Part shown: one piece after another, positions 1 through 7,061 of the stretch
How positions within the stretch are numbered: the first letter of the stretch is position 1
How the letters are laid out: the number at the start of each line of letters is the position of its first letter
Origin: Bacteroidota bacterium
GTDB lineage: Bacteria; Bacteroidota; Bacteroidia; Bacteroidales; VadinHA17
Assembly: GCA_030613125.1 (NCBI GenBank)
Contig: JAUWMO010000173.1
Coordinates: 1-7,261, forward strand
DNA length: 7,261 nt
Direction of reading: 5' to 3'
Position numbers and translations under genes: made by a program
The notes under the pieces: model-generated
Told to the model about the DNA's origin: nothing
The model's database searches: none
What the model saw: only the letters and a program-made list of their open reading frames with translations

Positions 1-1191
1 ATCAATGAACCTCCCTACATTCACAGCTTGCCCCCGATAAAACAATTACGCGTAACACAATTGGGTTATCCGGGACCACAACCAACCACGGTCCAACATT
101 GTATTGGGGCACTGCATTTGATGAATTCAGCAATTTCAGTATTAAGAAGTAAGGGAATTGAAATCTCTGATGAAGAAGCTGAAGCCGTTTCCATTGCAAT
201 ATTGTTACATGATATTGGCCATGGTCCGTTTTCGCATGCCCTGGAAAAAACCTTGATAGAGGGCATTACTCATGAAGACCTTTCCAGATTATTTATGGAA
301 GAATTGAACAGAAGTTTTTCAGGACATTTCGAACTTGCCATTAAAATATTCAACAACCAGTATGAAAAGAAATTTTTATGTCAATTGGTATCAGGTCAGC
401 TCGATATGGATCGACTTGATTATTTGCGAAGAGATAGTTTTTTTACTGGAGTTACAGAAGGAACCATAGGATCTGACCGAATAATCAAAATGGTTAATGT
501 TGCAGGTGATAATTTAGTGGTCGAGTCAAAAGGTATTTATTCAATTGAGAGTTTTCTTATAGCCAGGCGGTTGATGTATTGGCAGGTTTATTTCCATAAA
601 ACTGTTCAATCAGCCGAACTATTACTTTTAAAAATATTAAAAAGAGCAAAAGAACTTGCTCTGCATGGTACACCATTATTTGGAACTCCTGCTTTGAAAT
701 TTTTTCTTTATCAAAATGTAAATTATATTTCTTTGTTTGGAAAAAACCCCATTTTTACACCCAGTCAGATATTGAAGAATTTTGCTGGTTTAGATGATAA
801 TGACATAATAACGTCAGCTAAAATATGGACTGAAAGTGACGATAAAGTTCTTGCACAGCTATGTAGACGGCTGATAAACAGAAATTTATTTAAAGCAGAA
901 TTGCAGGATCAACCTTTTAATGATGATGTTTTACAGTTATTGAAAAAATGGGTTGTCAGACAATATGATATCCGGAAAGAAGAGGCAGATTATTTCGTTT
1001 TTACTGAAATGATTAGTAATTATGCATACGATCCGGAGGATCATAGTATCCAGATATTGTTCAAAGATGGCAGTCTGCATGATATTAGTGAAGTTTCTGA
1101 TATGCTTAATACTTCTGTATTATCAAAAACAGTAATGAAATATTGTTTTTGTTATCCAAAAGAATACAACAACAATAAAATTAACGGTTAA
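1..1191 (+). CDS. HD-domain phosphohydrolase (SAMHD1/COG1078-like), 5'-partial
   Basis: The frame is open to the left edge, so the start lies outside the window; the TTG at 28 is not a credible start because family-like sequence continues upstream of it. Numbering by window codon, the metal-binding HD signature is visible: His33 in QHCIG, His70-Asp71 in LLHDIGHGPFSH, and Asp137 in LDMDRLDYLRRD. The last block matches SAMHD1-like proteins, which hydrolyse dNTPs. Further family-like stretches are EGTIGSDRI and IARRLMYWQVYFHKTV. The actual substrate in Bacteroidota is not established, so a dNTPase role is inference. The protein should be cytosolic. It ends 24 nt before lpxD and is probably co-transcribed with it. 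Codons 1-31 are odd: conserved Arg and His residues usually seen in the HTRFxH motif are replaced (TTVQH here), see findings. I am confident in the family and unsure of the exact N-terminal sequence. Confidence 0.9.
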   Translation: MNEPPYIHSLPPIKQLRVTQLGYPGPQPTTVQHCIGALHLMNSAISVLRSKGIEISDEEAEAVSIAILLHDIGHGPFSHALEKTLIEGITHEDLSRLFMEELNRSFSGHFELAIKIFNNQYEKKFLCQLVSGQLDMDRLDYLRRDSFFTGVTEGTIGSDRIIKMVNVAGDNLVVESKGIYSIESFLIARRLMYWQVYFHKTVQSAELLLLKILKRAKELALHGTPLFGTPALKFFLYQNVNYISLFGKNPIFTPSQILKNFAGLDDNDIITSAKIWTESDDKVLAQLCRRLINRNLFKAELQDQPFNDDVLQLLKKWVVRQYDIRKEEADYFVFTEMISNYAYDPEDHSIQILFKDGSLHDISEVSDMLNTSVLSKTVMKYCFCYPKEYNNNKING

Positions 1192-1215
1192 TATTAATTC
1201 GTAAAAATAAATGTA

Positions 1216-2250
1216 ATGGATTTTACCGCCAAAGCAATAGCTGAGTTTTTAAAAGGTGAAATTGTTGGAGATCCTGAGATAAGGGTTCATGATGTTTCTA
1301 AAATTGAGGAAGGAACTACAGGCCCCCTGACTTTTTTGGCTAACCCAAAGTACACTGAATATGTTTATAGTACAAATGCATCGATTATTATCGTAAATCG
1401 CGATTTTTTACCATCAAAAGAAGTAAAGGCTACCTTGATTAAAGTTGATGATGCATATCAGGCAATAGCTGCCCTGCTTCAATTATATGAATCATTGAAG
1501 CCAAAAAAAACAGGGATACATCCGCAATCCTGGATGGAAAAGTCAGTGCAAACAGGTGATGACTTATATGTTGGAGCGTATGCATACATTGATGAGAACT
1601 GCATTTTGGGAAATAATGTTAAAATTTACCCCCATGTATTTGTTGGAGATGGGGTAGAGATTGGTGATAACACCATTATTTATTCAGGTGCTAAGATTTA
1701 TAATGGATGCAAAATAGGCAAGAATTGTATCATTCATGCTGGAGCGGTTATAGGTAGTGACGGCTTTGGTTTTGCACCTGAATCCGGCGATTATAAAAAA
1801 ATTCCGCAGGTAGGGAATGTCATATTAAAAGATAATGTTGAGGTTGGTTCAAATACCACAATTGACCGTGCAACCATGGGTTCTACTATTATCGGGAAAG
1901 GAGTTAAACTGGATAATCTTATTATGATTGCTCATAATGTAACAGTGGGAGAAAACACTGTAATGGCAGCCCAGACCGGAATAGCGGGTTCAACCAAAAT
2001 TGGCCGGGAGTGTATGTTTGGTGGTCAAGTGGGCATTGTTGGTCATCTTGAAATAGCAGATAAGGTAAAAATTGCTGCACAATCTGGCATAGGTGCCAGT
2101 ATCAAGAATGAAAATATTATTGTTCAGGGATCACCAGCATATCAGGTAATAGATTACCAACGGTCATATGTATATTTCAAAAAGTTACCATCATTAGTTA
2201 CCAGGCTGGAAGAATTAGAGAAAAAATGGAAAGAAATTAATAGAGAATAA
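1216..2250 (+). CDS. lpxD: UDP-3-O-(3-hydroxyacyl)glucosamine N-acyltransferase LpxD
   Basis: LpxD catalyses the third step of lipid A synthesis, moving a 3-hydroxyacyl chain from acyl-ACP to the 2-amine of UDP-3-O-acyl-glucosamine in the cytosol. The 344-residue length fits the family. Residues 1 to about 100 form the N-terminal uridine-binding domain, with the FLANPKY block (Phe40, Asn43, Tyr46) in the position of the E. coli uracil-binding residues. Residues from about 105 to 315 are hexapeptide repeats of a left-handed beta-helix, and the end is a charged C-terminal helix (RLEELEKKWKEINRE). His240 in IAHNV corresponds to catalytic His239 of E. coli, and His277 in GIVGHLEI to His276. The ATG at 1216 is chosen because the protein starts in register with the family; the ATG at 1211 meets a stop at once. 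No Shine-Dalgarno sequence is seen, which is usual for Bacteroidota. It follows the HD gene closely. Confidence 0.97.
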   Translation: MDFTAKAIAEFLKGEIVGDPEIRVHDVSKIEEGTTGPLTFLANPKYTEYVYSTNASIIIVNRDFLPSKEVKATLIKVDDAYQAIAALLQLYESLKPKKTGIHPQSWMEKSVQTGDDLYVGAYAYIDENCILGNNVKIYPHVFVGDGVEIGDNTIIYSGAKIYNGCKIGKNCIIHAGAVIGSDGFGFAPESGDYKKIPQVGNVILKDNVEVGSNTTIDRATMGSTIIGKGVKLDNLIMIAHNVTVGENTVMAAQTGIAGSTKIGRECMFGGQVGIVGHLEIADKVKIAAQSGIGASIKNENIIVQGSPAYQVIDYQRSYVYFKKLPSLVTRLEELEKKWKEINRE

Positions 2251-2307
2251 TCAGGTTTCCCATTTTTTCATTTTATATTTTACCCGGATAAATACTTTTT
2301 TCAATAG

Positions 2308-2341
2308 TTTAAGCACTGATTTACTGAATTTTTGTATCTTG
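2308..2341 (+). promoter_or_regulatory. Candidate Bacteroidota-type promoter for lpxC-fabZ
   Basis: The 124-nt gap between lpxD and lpxC-fabZ contains TTTTTGTATCTTGCG. Its TATCTTG (2335-2341) resembles the Bacteroidota -7 element TAnnTTTG, short by one T. A weak -33-like TTTA lies at 2308-2311, a little farther upstream than ideal. Transcription would start near 2347, leaving a leader of about 28 nt before the ATG at 2375. This would let lpxC-fabZ-lpxA be expressed apart from the HD gene and lpxD. The call rests on motif similarity only. Confidence 0.45.
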
Positions 2342-2374
2342 CGCCCGTTTTGAAAGTAGAATTTATTAGTTGAT

Positions 2375-3772
2375 ATGGCTGATAAACAAAAGACTATAGA
2401 GAAACCGGTATCTCTATCAGGCATGGGATTACATTCAGGTGTTGAAGTTACAATTACTTTTAAACCTGCACCTGAAAATCATGGTTTCAAGTTTGTACGG
2501 ACCGATTTGCCAGAAAATCCTGTAATTCGGGCTTTAGCCGACAATGTTGTGGATGCTACCCGGGGTACAACGCTTGAGGAAAACGGGGTCCGGGTTGCTA
2601 CTGTTGAGCACGTGCTTGCAGCATTTTTCGGTCTTGAAATTGACAATGCTTTGATCGAAATTAAAGGGCCGGAAGCTCCGATTATGGGGGGAAGTTCAAA
2701 GAAATTTGTTGAAGCTATAAAAAATGCGGGAATTATTGAACAACAAGTAAAAAGAAACTATTACCATGTTAAAGAGAAAATAACCTTTTCTGACGAAAAA
2801 AATGGTGTGGATGTTATGATCTATCCCGATGATCACCTGAGTATCAATGTTCTGATCGATTATAATTCAAAAATTCTAGGAAACCAGTATGCTATTCTCA
2901 ACAATATGTCCGATTTTGAAGAGAATATTTCAATGTGCCGCACATTTGTATTTTTTCGTGAACTGGAGCAGCTTGCAAAACAAGGGTTGATAAAAGGTGG
3001 CGATTTGGATAATGCTATTATTATAATGGACAGGTTTGTTGAACAGGCTGAGGTTGACAGAATTGCTGATCTTTTCCATAAACCACATATAAAAGTTAAT
3101 TCAGAAGGAATTCTTAACAATGTTGATCTGCGTTTTTCAAATGAGCCTGCCAGACATAAACTTCTTGATATAATTGGCGACATGGCACTTATAGGACAAC
3201 CTGTTATTGGTAAAATTGTTGCCACACGACCAGGTCATTATGCAAATACGGAACTTGCAAAAAAGATACGTCAGGAAATTAAAAAAGCAGCTTCAAAAAA
3301 GGATATTCCGGTTTATGACCCGACAGCCCCGCCAGTAATGGATACAATGAAAATCAGGAAAATTCTTCCGCACCGTTATCCTTTTTTAATGGTTGATAAG
3401 ATTATTCACCTTGATGATCGTTCAGTCATTGGAATTAAGAATCTTACTTGCAATGAATTATTTTTCCAGGGTCATTTCCCTGATGAACCTGTAATGCCAG
3501 GTGTACTTCAAATTGAAGCCATGGCCCAGGTTGGAGGAGTTTTAGTTCTTTCAAAAGTGGATGATCCTGAGAATTATTCTACCTACTTCTTAAAAGTGGA
3601 TAAAGTAAAATTTAAACAGAAGGTTGTGCCGGGAGATACCCTGATATTCAAAATAGCAATGATAGAACCCATGCGCCGCGGTATTGTAAGTATGTTCGGA
3701 CAAGCATTCGTTGGAAACAGGCTTGTTATGGAAGGAGAATTAATGGCTCAGATTGTAAAGGATAAAAAGTAA
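2375..3772 (+). CDS. lpxC-fabZ: Bifunctional UDP-3-O-acyl-GlcNAc deacetylase LpxC / 3-hydroxyacyl-ACP dehydratase FabZ
   Basis: This 465-residue protein is a fusion. Residues 1 to about 305 are LpxC, the zinc amidase that removes the acetyl group from UDP-3-O-acyl-GlcNAc, the committed lipid A step. Residues about 322-465 are FabZ, the fatty acid synthesis dehydratase. LpxC motifs include LSGMGLHSG near the start, catalytic Glu78 followed by zinc ligand His79 in TVEHVLAAF, Thr190 in CRTF, zinc ligands His261 and Asp265 in RHKLLD, and His288 in GHYANTE. The linker holds VYDPTAPPVMD. FabZ begins with KIRKILPHRYPFLMVD and has catalytic His367 (GHFPDEPVMPG) and Glu381 (QIEAMAQ), spaced 14 residues as in single FabZ proteins. 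All catalytic residues I can place are present, so both halves look active. The fusion is characteristic of Bacteroidota. Both domains act in the cytosol. lpxA follows 3 nt after the stop, so the two are almost certainly co-transcribed. Confidence 0.97.
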   Translation: MADKQKTIEKPVSLSGMGLHSGVEVTITFKPAPENHGFKFVRTDLPENPVIRALADNVVDATRGTTLEENGVRVATVEHVLAAFFGLEIDNALIEIKGPEAPIMGGSSKKFVEAIKNAGIIEQQVKRNYYHVKEKITFSDEKNGVDVMIYPDDHLSINVLIDYNSKILGNQYAILNNMSDFEENISMCRTFVFFRELEQLAKQGLIKGGDLDNAIIIMDRFVEQAEVDRIADLFHKPHIKVNSEGILNNVDLRFSNEPARHKLLDIIGDMALIGQPVIGKIVATRPGHYANTELAKKIRQEIKKAASKKDIPVYDPTAPPVMDTMKIRKILPHRYPFLMVDKIIHLDDRSVIGIKNLTCNELFFQGHFPDEPVMPGVLQIEAMAQVGGVLVLSKVDDPENYSTYFLKVDKVKFKQKVVPGDTLIFKIAMIEPMRRGIVSMFGQAFVGNRLVMEGELMAQIVKDKK

Positions 3773-3775
3773 TGA

Positions 3776-4549
3776 ATGATTCATGATCTTGCACATATTA
3801 ATTCGGAAGCAAGAATCGGGAAAAATGTAACTATCGGGCCTTTTACTACTGTTGCAAAAGATGTTGTTATTGGGGATGGGACCTGGATTGGGCCAAATGC
3901 AACAATAATGGATGGGGCAAGGATAGGGAAGAACTGTAAGATTTTTCCTGGCGCCGTTGTGTCAGGCATACCACAGGATTTGAAATTTGTTGGTGAAATA
4001 ACCACCCTGGAGGTTGGTGACAATACTATTATACGTGAGTGTGTTACACTTAACCGGGGAACCAAAGCAAAGAATAAAACTGTTATTGGGAATAACTGCC
4101 TGATTATGGCTTACACGCATGTTGCTCATGATTGTATTATTGGGAATAATTGTATTCTGGTAAATAATGTGGCTTTGGCCGGAGAGGTAGTAATTCATGA
4201 TTTCGCTATCCTGGCTGGTCATACACTAGTACATCAATTTGTTCATATCGGGGCATATGTGATGATCGGTGGAGCTGGAAAAGTGCGTATTGATGTTCCT
4301 CCTTATATTAAAGCCGACAGGGAACCATTGTCGTACGTAGGTGTCAATTCAATAGGGTTAAGGCGCAGGGGGTTTTCAAATGAAAAAATAAATGAGATTC
4401 AGGATATTTATAGAATTCTATACCTTCAAAATTTAAATAATTCCCAGGCACTTATAGAAATTGAAAAAAAGATTCCATCTTCGCCTGAAAGAGATGAGAT
4501 AATGGATTTTTTCCGTAAGTCAACCCGCGGAGTTATTCGCAGTTCCTGA
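3776..4549 (+). CDS. lpxA: Acyl-ACP--UDP-N-acetylglucosamine O-acyltransferase LpxA
   Basis: LpxA starts lipid A synthesis by adding a 3-hydroxyacyl chain to the 3-OH of UDP-GlcNAc in the cytosol. The 257 residues compare with 262 in E. coli. Residues 1 to about 180 are hexapeptide repeats of a left-handed beta-helix, followed by a helical C-terminal domain. Visible motifs are PQDLK (Gln67, Asp68, Lys70, matching E. coli Gln73, Asp74, Lys76), THVAHDC with His115 and catalytic His118 (E. coli His122 and His125), and VHQF with His153 (E. coli His160). Gly166 sits at the E. coli Gly173 position, which is compatible with long acyl chains. Unusually, the E. coli His144 position appears to be Glu137 (LAGEVV). 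The tail REPLSYVGVNSIGLRRRGF is typical of the Cytophaga/Sphingobacteria-style LpxA. The ATG at 3776 is used; an overlapping ATG at 3772 reads into a stop after four codons. It is the last gene of the rightward run. Confidence 0.97.
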   Translation: MIHDLAHINSEARIGKNVTIGPFTTVAKDVVIGDGTWIGPNATIMDGARIGKNCKIFPGAVVSGIPQDLKFVGEITTLEVGDNTIIRECVTLNRGTKAKNKTVIGNNCLIMAYTHVAHDCIIGNNCILVNNVALAGEVVIHDFAILAGHTLVHQFVHIGAYVMIGGAGKVRIDVPPYIKADREPLSYVGVNSIGLRRRGFSNEKINEIQDIYRILYLQNLNNSQALIEIEKKIPSSPERDEIMDFFRKSTRGVIRSS

Positions 4550-4649
4550 TTACTATTCCCCCTTTTTCGTATATTTAAATAATAAATTTTTATGAACAGA
4601 GAATAGCTTACTTAATAGGCTTCTTACGTAAAAACAATTCTCAGCTGCC

Positions 4650-5639
4650 TTAAGTATCCGTTTCGGCACCCTTGTTCATACAATCGATAATATCCAATGC
4701 AAGTTTTAATGATTTGTAACCATCATCGATCGAAACTTCAGGTGTAGTATTATTAATTATTGAATCGTGAAAACTATTCAACTCCTCACTCAGTGCATTA
4801 ACAGGCATAATATCCAGTGATTCGAAAAATATCTGTTTTTTGGGTTTTCCTTCACCCAAATCCATAATGAGGGAAAAAGGGTCCTCTACATTCCCACGAA
4901 CTTCATTAATTCGGACAACTTCTGATTTTTTTTCAAGAAAATCAATGGTTATGTAAGCTTCAGATTGGAATAACCGTAGTTTACGCATCTGTTTCAGGCT
5001 TATTCTGCTTGAAGTCATGTTGACAACACAGCCATTTGTGAATTCTACCCTTGCATTTGTAATATCAGGAGAATCACTGATTATTGGTACTCCACAGGAA
5101 TGAATAAATTTTACGTCTGAATTAACAACATTAAGAATAATGTCAATATCATGAATCAAAAGATCAAGAACTACTGGTATATTCTTATTCCGGGGATGGA
5201 ATTGTCCAAGGCGATGGAGTTCAATAAATTTCGGATCGTTGATGAATTTACGGACAGAGGTAAAGGCCGGATTAAATCTTTCAATATGTCCGACCTGGAT
5301 CTTAACTTTATTTTTTAAAGTTAGGTTTTTTAGTGCCAGAGCTTCATCAAGAGTCGAAGTAACAGGCTTTTCTATAAAGACATGTTTCCCTGTCTTAATT
5401 GCCTTTTCAGCAACTTCAAAGTGAGAAATTGTTGGAACAACCACATCAATCACATCAGTTTTTTCGAGTAATGCATTGTATGAAGGAAATTGTTTAATAC
5501 CAAACTCTTCTTCAACCTTGTCAGAAGTTGATTTATTGATATCATAGAATCCCACAAGTTTGAATTTGCTTTCTTTGAGACAACGAACATGATGTATTCC
5601 AAAATGCCCAACACCCAGGATTCCAACTCCTAGTTTCAT
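4650..5639 (-). CDS. Gfo/Idh/MocA-family NAD(P)-dependent oxidoreductase, possibly GnnA-like
   Basis: The 329-residue protein begins with a Rossmann fold: GILGVGHFG (glycines 9, 11, 14) and Asp33 after the second strand, which favours NAD. Lys91 in IEKP is the family's conserved lysine. VGHIERFNPAF (116-126) and DLLIHDID (Asp159, His163) are further family marks, so the active site looks complete. Family members oxidise or reduce sugars and sugar nucleotides. The GHIERFNPA form and the place between lpxA and lpxB recall GnnA, which oxidises the 3-OH of UDP-GlcNAc so that GnnB can aminate it. No GnnB-like gene is in the window, so that role is a hypothesis and another nucleotide-sugar substrate is equally possible. 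It is convergent with lpxA (100-nt gap, no convincing terminator) and divergent from lpxB. The ATG at 5637-5639 immediately precedes the Rossmann strand. No signal peptide is seen, so it is cytosolic. Confidence 0.9.
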   Translation of the reverse strand: MKLGVGILGVGHFGIHHVRCLKESKFKLVGFYDINKSTSDKVEEEFGIKQFPSYNALLEKTDVIDVVVPTISHFEVAEKAIKTGKHVFIEKPVTSTLDEALALKNLTLKNKVKIQVGHIERFNPAFTSVRKFINDPKFIELHRLGQFHPRNKNIPVVLDLLIHDIDIILNVVNSDVKFIHSCGVPIISDSPDITNARVEFTNGCVVNMTSSRISLKQMRKLRLFQSEAYITIDFLEKKSEVVRINEVRGNVEDPFSLIMDLGEGKPKKQIFFESLDIMPVNALSEELNSFHDSIINNTTPEVSIDDGYKSLKLALDIIDCMNKGAETDT

Positions 5640-5701
5640 TTAAATAGTTTTATATTTTTAACCTTTTTTCTGAGCAACTTGTTCCAATCATACTGAAGAA
5701 C

Positions 5702-5735
5702 TTTATATCGTGTACCAACAAAAATACCTTTTGTT
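5702..5735. promoter_or_regulatory. Candidate divergent promoter pair with an inverted repeat
   Basis: This lies between the leftward oxidoreductase gene and rightward lpxB. On the - strand, 5726-5719 reads TATTTTTG, an exact match to the Bacteroidota -7 form TAnnTTTG. On the + strand, 5725-5733 reads TACCTTTTG, a near match, with TTTA at 5702-5705 exactly 19 nt upstream. The two boxes share the TA at 5725-5726 and lie within a perfect 7-bp inverted repeat, AACAAAA (5717-5723) and TTTTGTT (5729-5735). The - strand box lacks a well-spaced -33 element. Motif evidence only. Confidence 0.35.
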
Positions 5736-5793
5736 ATCCTATTATGAAAATCAAATTAAAATAATAATTTATTTTTATACATTAGTAGGGATT

Positions 5794-6921
5794 ATGAAGT
5801 ATTATATAATTGCCGGTGAAGCCTCGGGAGATTTACATGGTTCAAACCTGATCAGGGCTATAAAAAAAATTGACAAAGAAGCCCTGTTTAGAGCTTGGGG
5901 TGGAGATATGATGGAAACAGCCGGTGCCCATCTTGTCAGGCATTTTCGCGATCATGCTTTTATGGGTTTGATGCCAGTGTTAAAGCATTATGGAATAATC
6001 CGAAAAAATTTCAAATTGGTTGTAAAAGATCTGGAAGATTATAAACCAGATGCTTTGATCCTGATTGACTACTCCGGGTTTAATTTAAGAGTGGCAAAAA
6101 AAGTTAAACACCTGGGATTTAAGATCTTTTACTATATATCTCCTCAGGTTTGGGCATGGAGGCATTACCGGGCCAATACCATTAAAAAGTTAATTGATAA
6201 AATGTTCTCAATTCTTCCTTTCGAGAAAGAATTCTATAAAAAGTATGATTTTGATGTCGAATATGTCGGACATCCTTTATTAGATTCCATCGGGGATTTT
6301 CGCTCTGCATTTAAAATTTCACGTGATGAATTTTTTAAAAAGAACAATTTATCAGATAAGCCTTTAATTGTTATCCTTCCTGGTAGCCGAAAACAAGAAA
6401 TCCAGGCCATGTTTCCAATAATGCTAAAGTCATCGCAAAACTTTCCGGAGTATCAGTTTGTAATAGCAGGAACTTCAGCAATTGACACGGACATCTATAA
6501 GCAATATATGAAGGAGTATAATGTAAATCTGATTTTTGGTCAGACATATGAATTGCTTTCTTTTGCAAAAGCTGCTATGGTTACCAGTGGCACTGCCACA
6601 CTCGAAACAGCGCTATTGAAAATTCCTCAGGTGGTATGTTACCGTGCTGGCTTAATATCATATTACATTGTGAAAAGTATGGTTAACGTCAAATATATAT
6701 CACTGGTAAACCTGATTATGGACAATCTGGTTATACCTGAACTCATTCAGAATGACCTTACAGTGGATAACCTGACAGGAGAAGTTGAAAAACTTATGGA
6801 AAATTCATTATATCGTGCTGAAATGTTGAAGGAATATGACCTTCTTGAAGAAAAACTTGGCAAACCAGGAGCCTCAATGCGTGCAGCTACCGGAATTTGC
6901 CAGGCCTTAACCAATGCCTGA
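5794..6921 (+). CDS. lpxB: Lipid-A-disaccharide synthase LpxB
   Basis: LpxB (glycosyltransferase family 19) joins UDP-2,3-diacylglucosamine and lipid X to give the tetraacyl disaccharide of lipid A, working at the inner face of the cytoplasmic membrane. Starting at the ATG at 5794 gives 375 residues, close to the E. coli length of 382. Motifs in order are IIAGEASGDLHG (5-16), Asp92 in LIDYSGFN (E. coli Asp98), YYISPQVWAWR, LPFEKEFY, EYVGHPLLD, ILPGSRKQEI with its conserved Arg, TSGTATLETAL and SLVNLIMDN. All core regions are intact. The frame extends upstream to a GTG at 5710, but those 28 codons are AT-rich with no family resemblance, while MKYYIIAGEASGD is how LpxB proteins begin. A weak AGTAGGG (5784-5790) lies just upstream of the ATG. 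It is separated from the other lpx genes by the opposite-strand oxidoreductase, so it needs its own promoter. LpxH and LpxK, also needed for the pathway, are not in the window. Confidence 0.96.
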   Translation: MKYYIIAGEASGDLHGSNLIRAIKKIDKEALFRAWGGDMMETAGAHLVRHFRDHAFMGLMPVLKHYGIIRKNFKLVVKDLEDYKPDALILIDYSGFNLRVAKKVKHLGFKIFYYISPQVWAWRHYRANTIKKLIDKMFSILPFEKEFYKKYDFDVEYVGHPLLDSIGDFRSAFKISRDEFFKKNNLSDKPLIVILPGSRKQEIQAMFPIMLKSSQNFPEYQFVIAGTSAIDTDIYKQYMKEYNVNLIFGQTYELLSFAKAAMVTSGTATLETALLKIPQVVCYRAGLISYYIVKSMVNVKYISLVNLIMDNLVIPELIQNDLTVDNLTGEVEKLMENSLYRAEMLKEYDLLEEKLGKPGASMRAATGICQALTNA

Positions 6922-6993
6922 GAACCGGTTGAATCAAAAAACACTCTTTTCAGGAAATCTGAGATGGAAAATTTTGATTCCTGCCTGTATAAA

Positions 6994-7013
6994 ATTGAAC
7001 TACGTAGTTTAAT
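6994..7013. repeat. 20-nt near-perfect palindrome downstream of lpxB
   Basis: The sequence reads attgAACTACGTAGTTtaat. The central 12 nt (6998-7009) are a perfect palindrome, and the flanks add three more pairs around one G-T position. It lies 72 nt after the lpxB stop with no T-run behind it, so it is not a classical terminator. Its TACGTAG core recurs at 7096-7102 inside the GC-rich repeat. Function unknown: it may be a protein-binding dyad or a decayed repeat copy. Confidence 0.6.
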
Positions 7014-7061
7014 CGCTCTGTTCTAAATTACATAGCCTGGATAAATTTATACATAAATGTA

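Noticed and set aside
2860..3225. 121-codon open frame on the - strand within lpxC-fabZ
   Set aside because: It lies wholly inside the catalytic region of LpxC, shows no recognisable protein motif, and is explained as an antisense shadow of a conserved gene.
2375..3772. LpxC-FabZ fusion as a novel fusion or assembly error
   Set aside because: This bifunctional protein is well known in Bacteroidota, the length is normal, and both active sites are intact.
3781..4222. Two overlapping - strand frames inside lpxA
   Set aside because: They mirror the repetitive hexapeptide coding of LpxA; repeat-rich beta-helix genes often leave open antisense frames.
4599..4642. GAGAAT/ATTCTC inverted repeat in the lpxA-oxidoreductase convergent gap as a bidirectional terminator
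   Set aside because: Only 6 bp of stem with a 32-nt loop and no T-run suitably placed; it is what AT-rich sequence gives by chance. I see no convincing terminator in 4550-4649.
6951..6983. Imperfect hairpin CAGGAAATC/GATTCCTG just after lpxB as its terminator
   Set aside because: The stem has a bulge and a 16-nt loop, and is followed by CCTGTATAAAATTG rather than a T-run. It may fold, but a terminator call is not supported.
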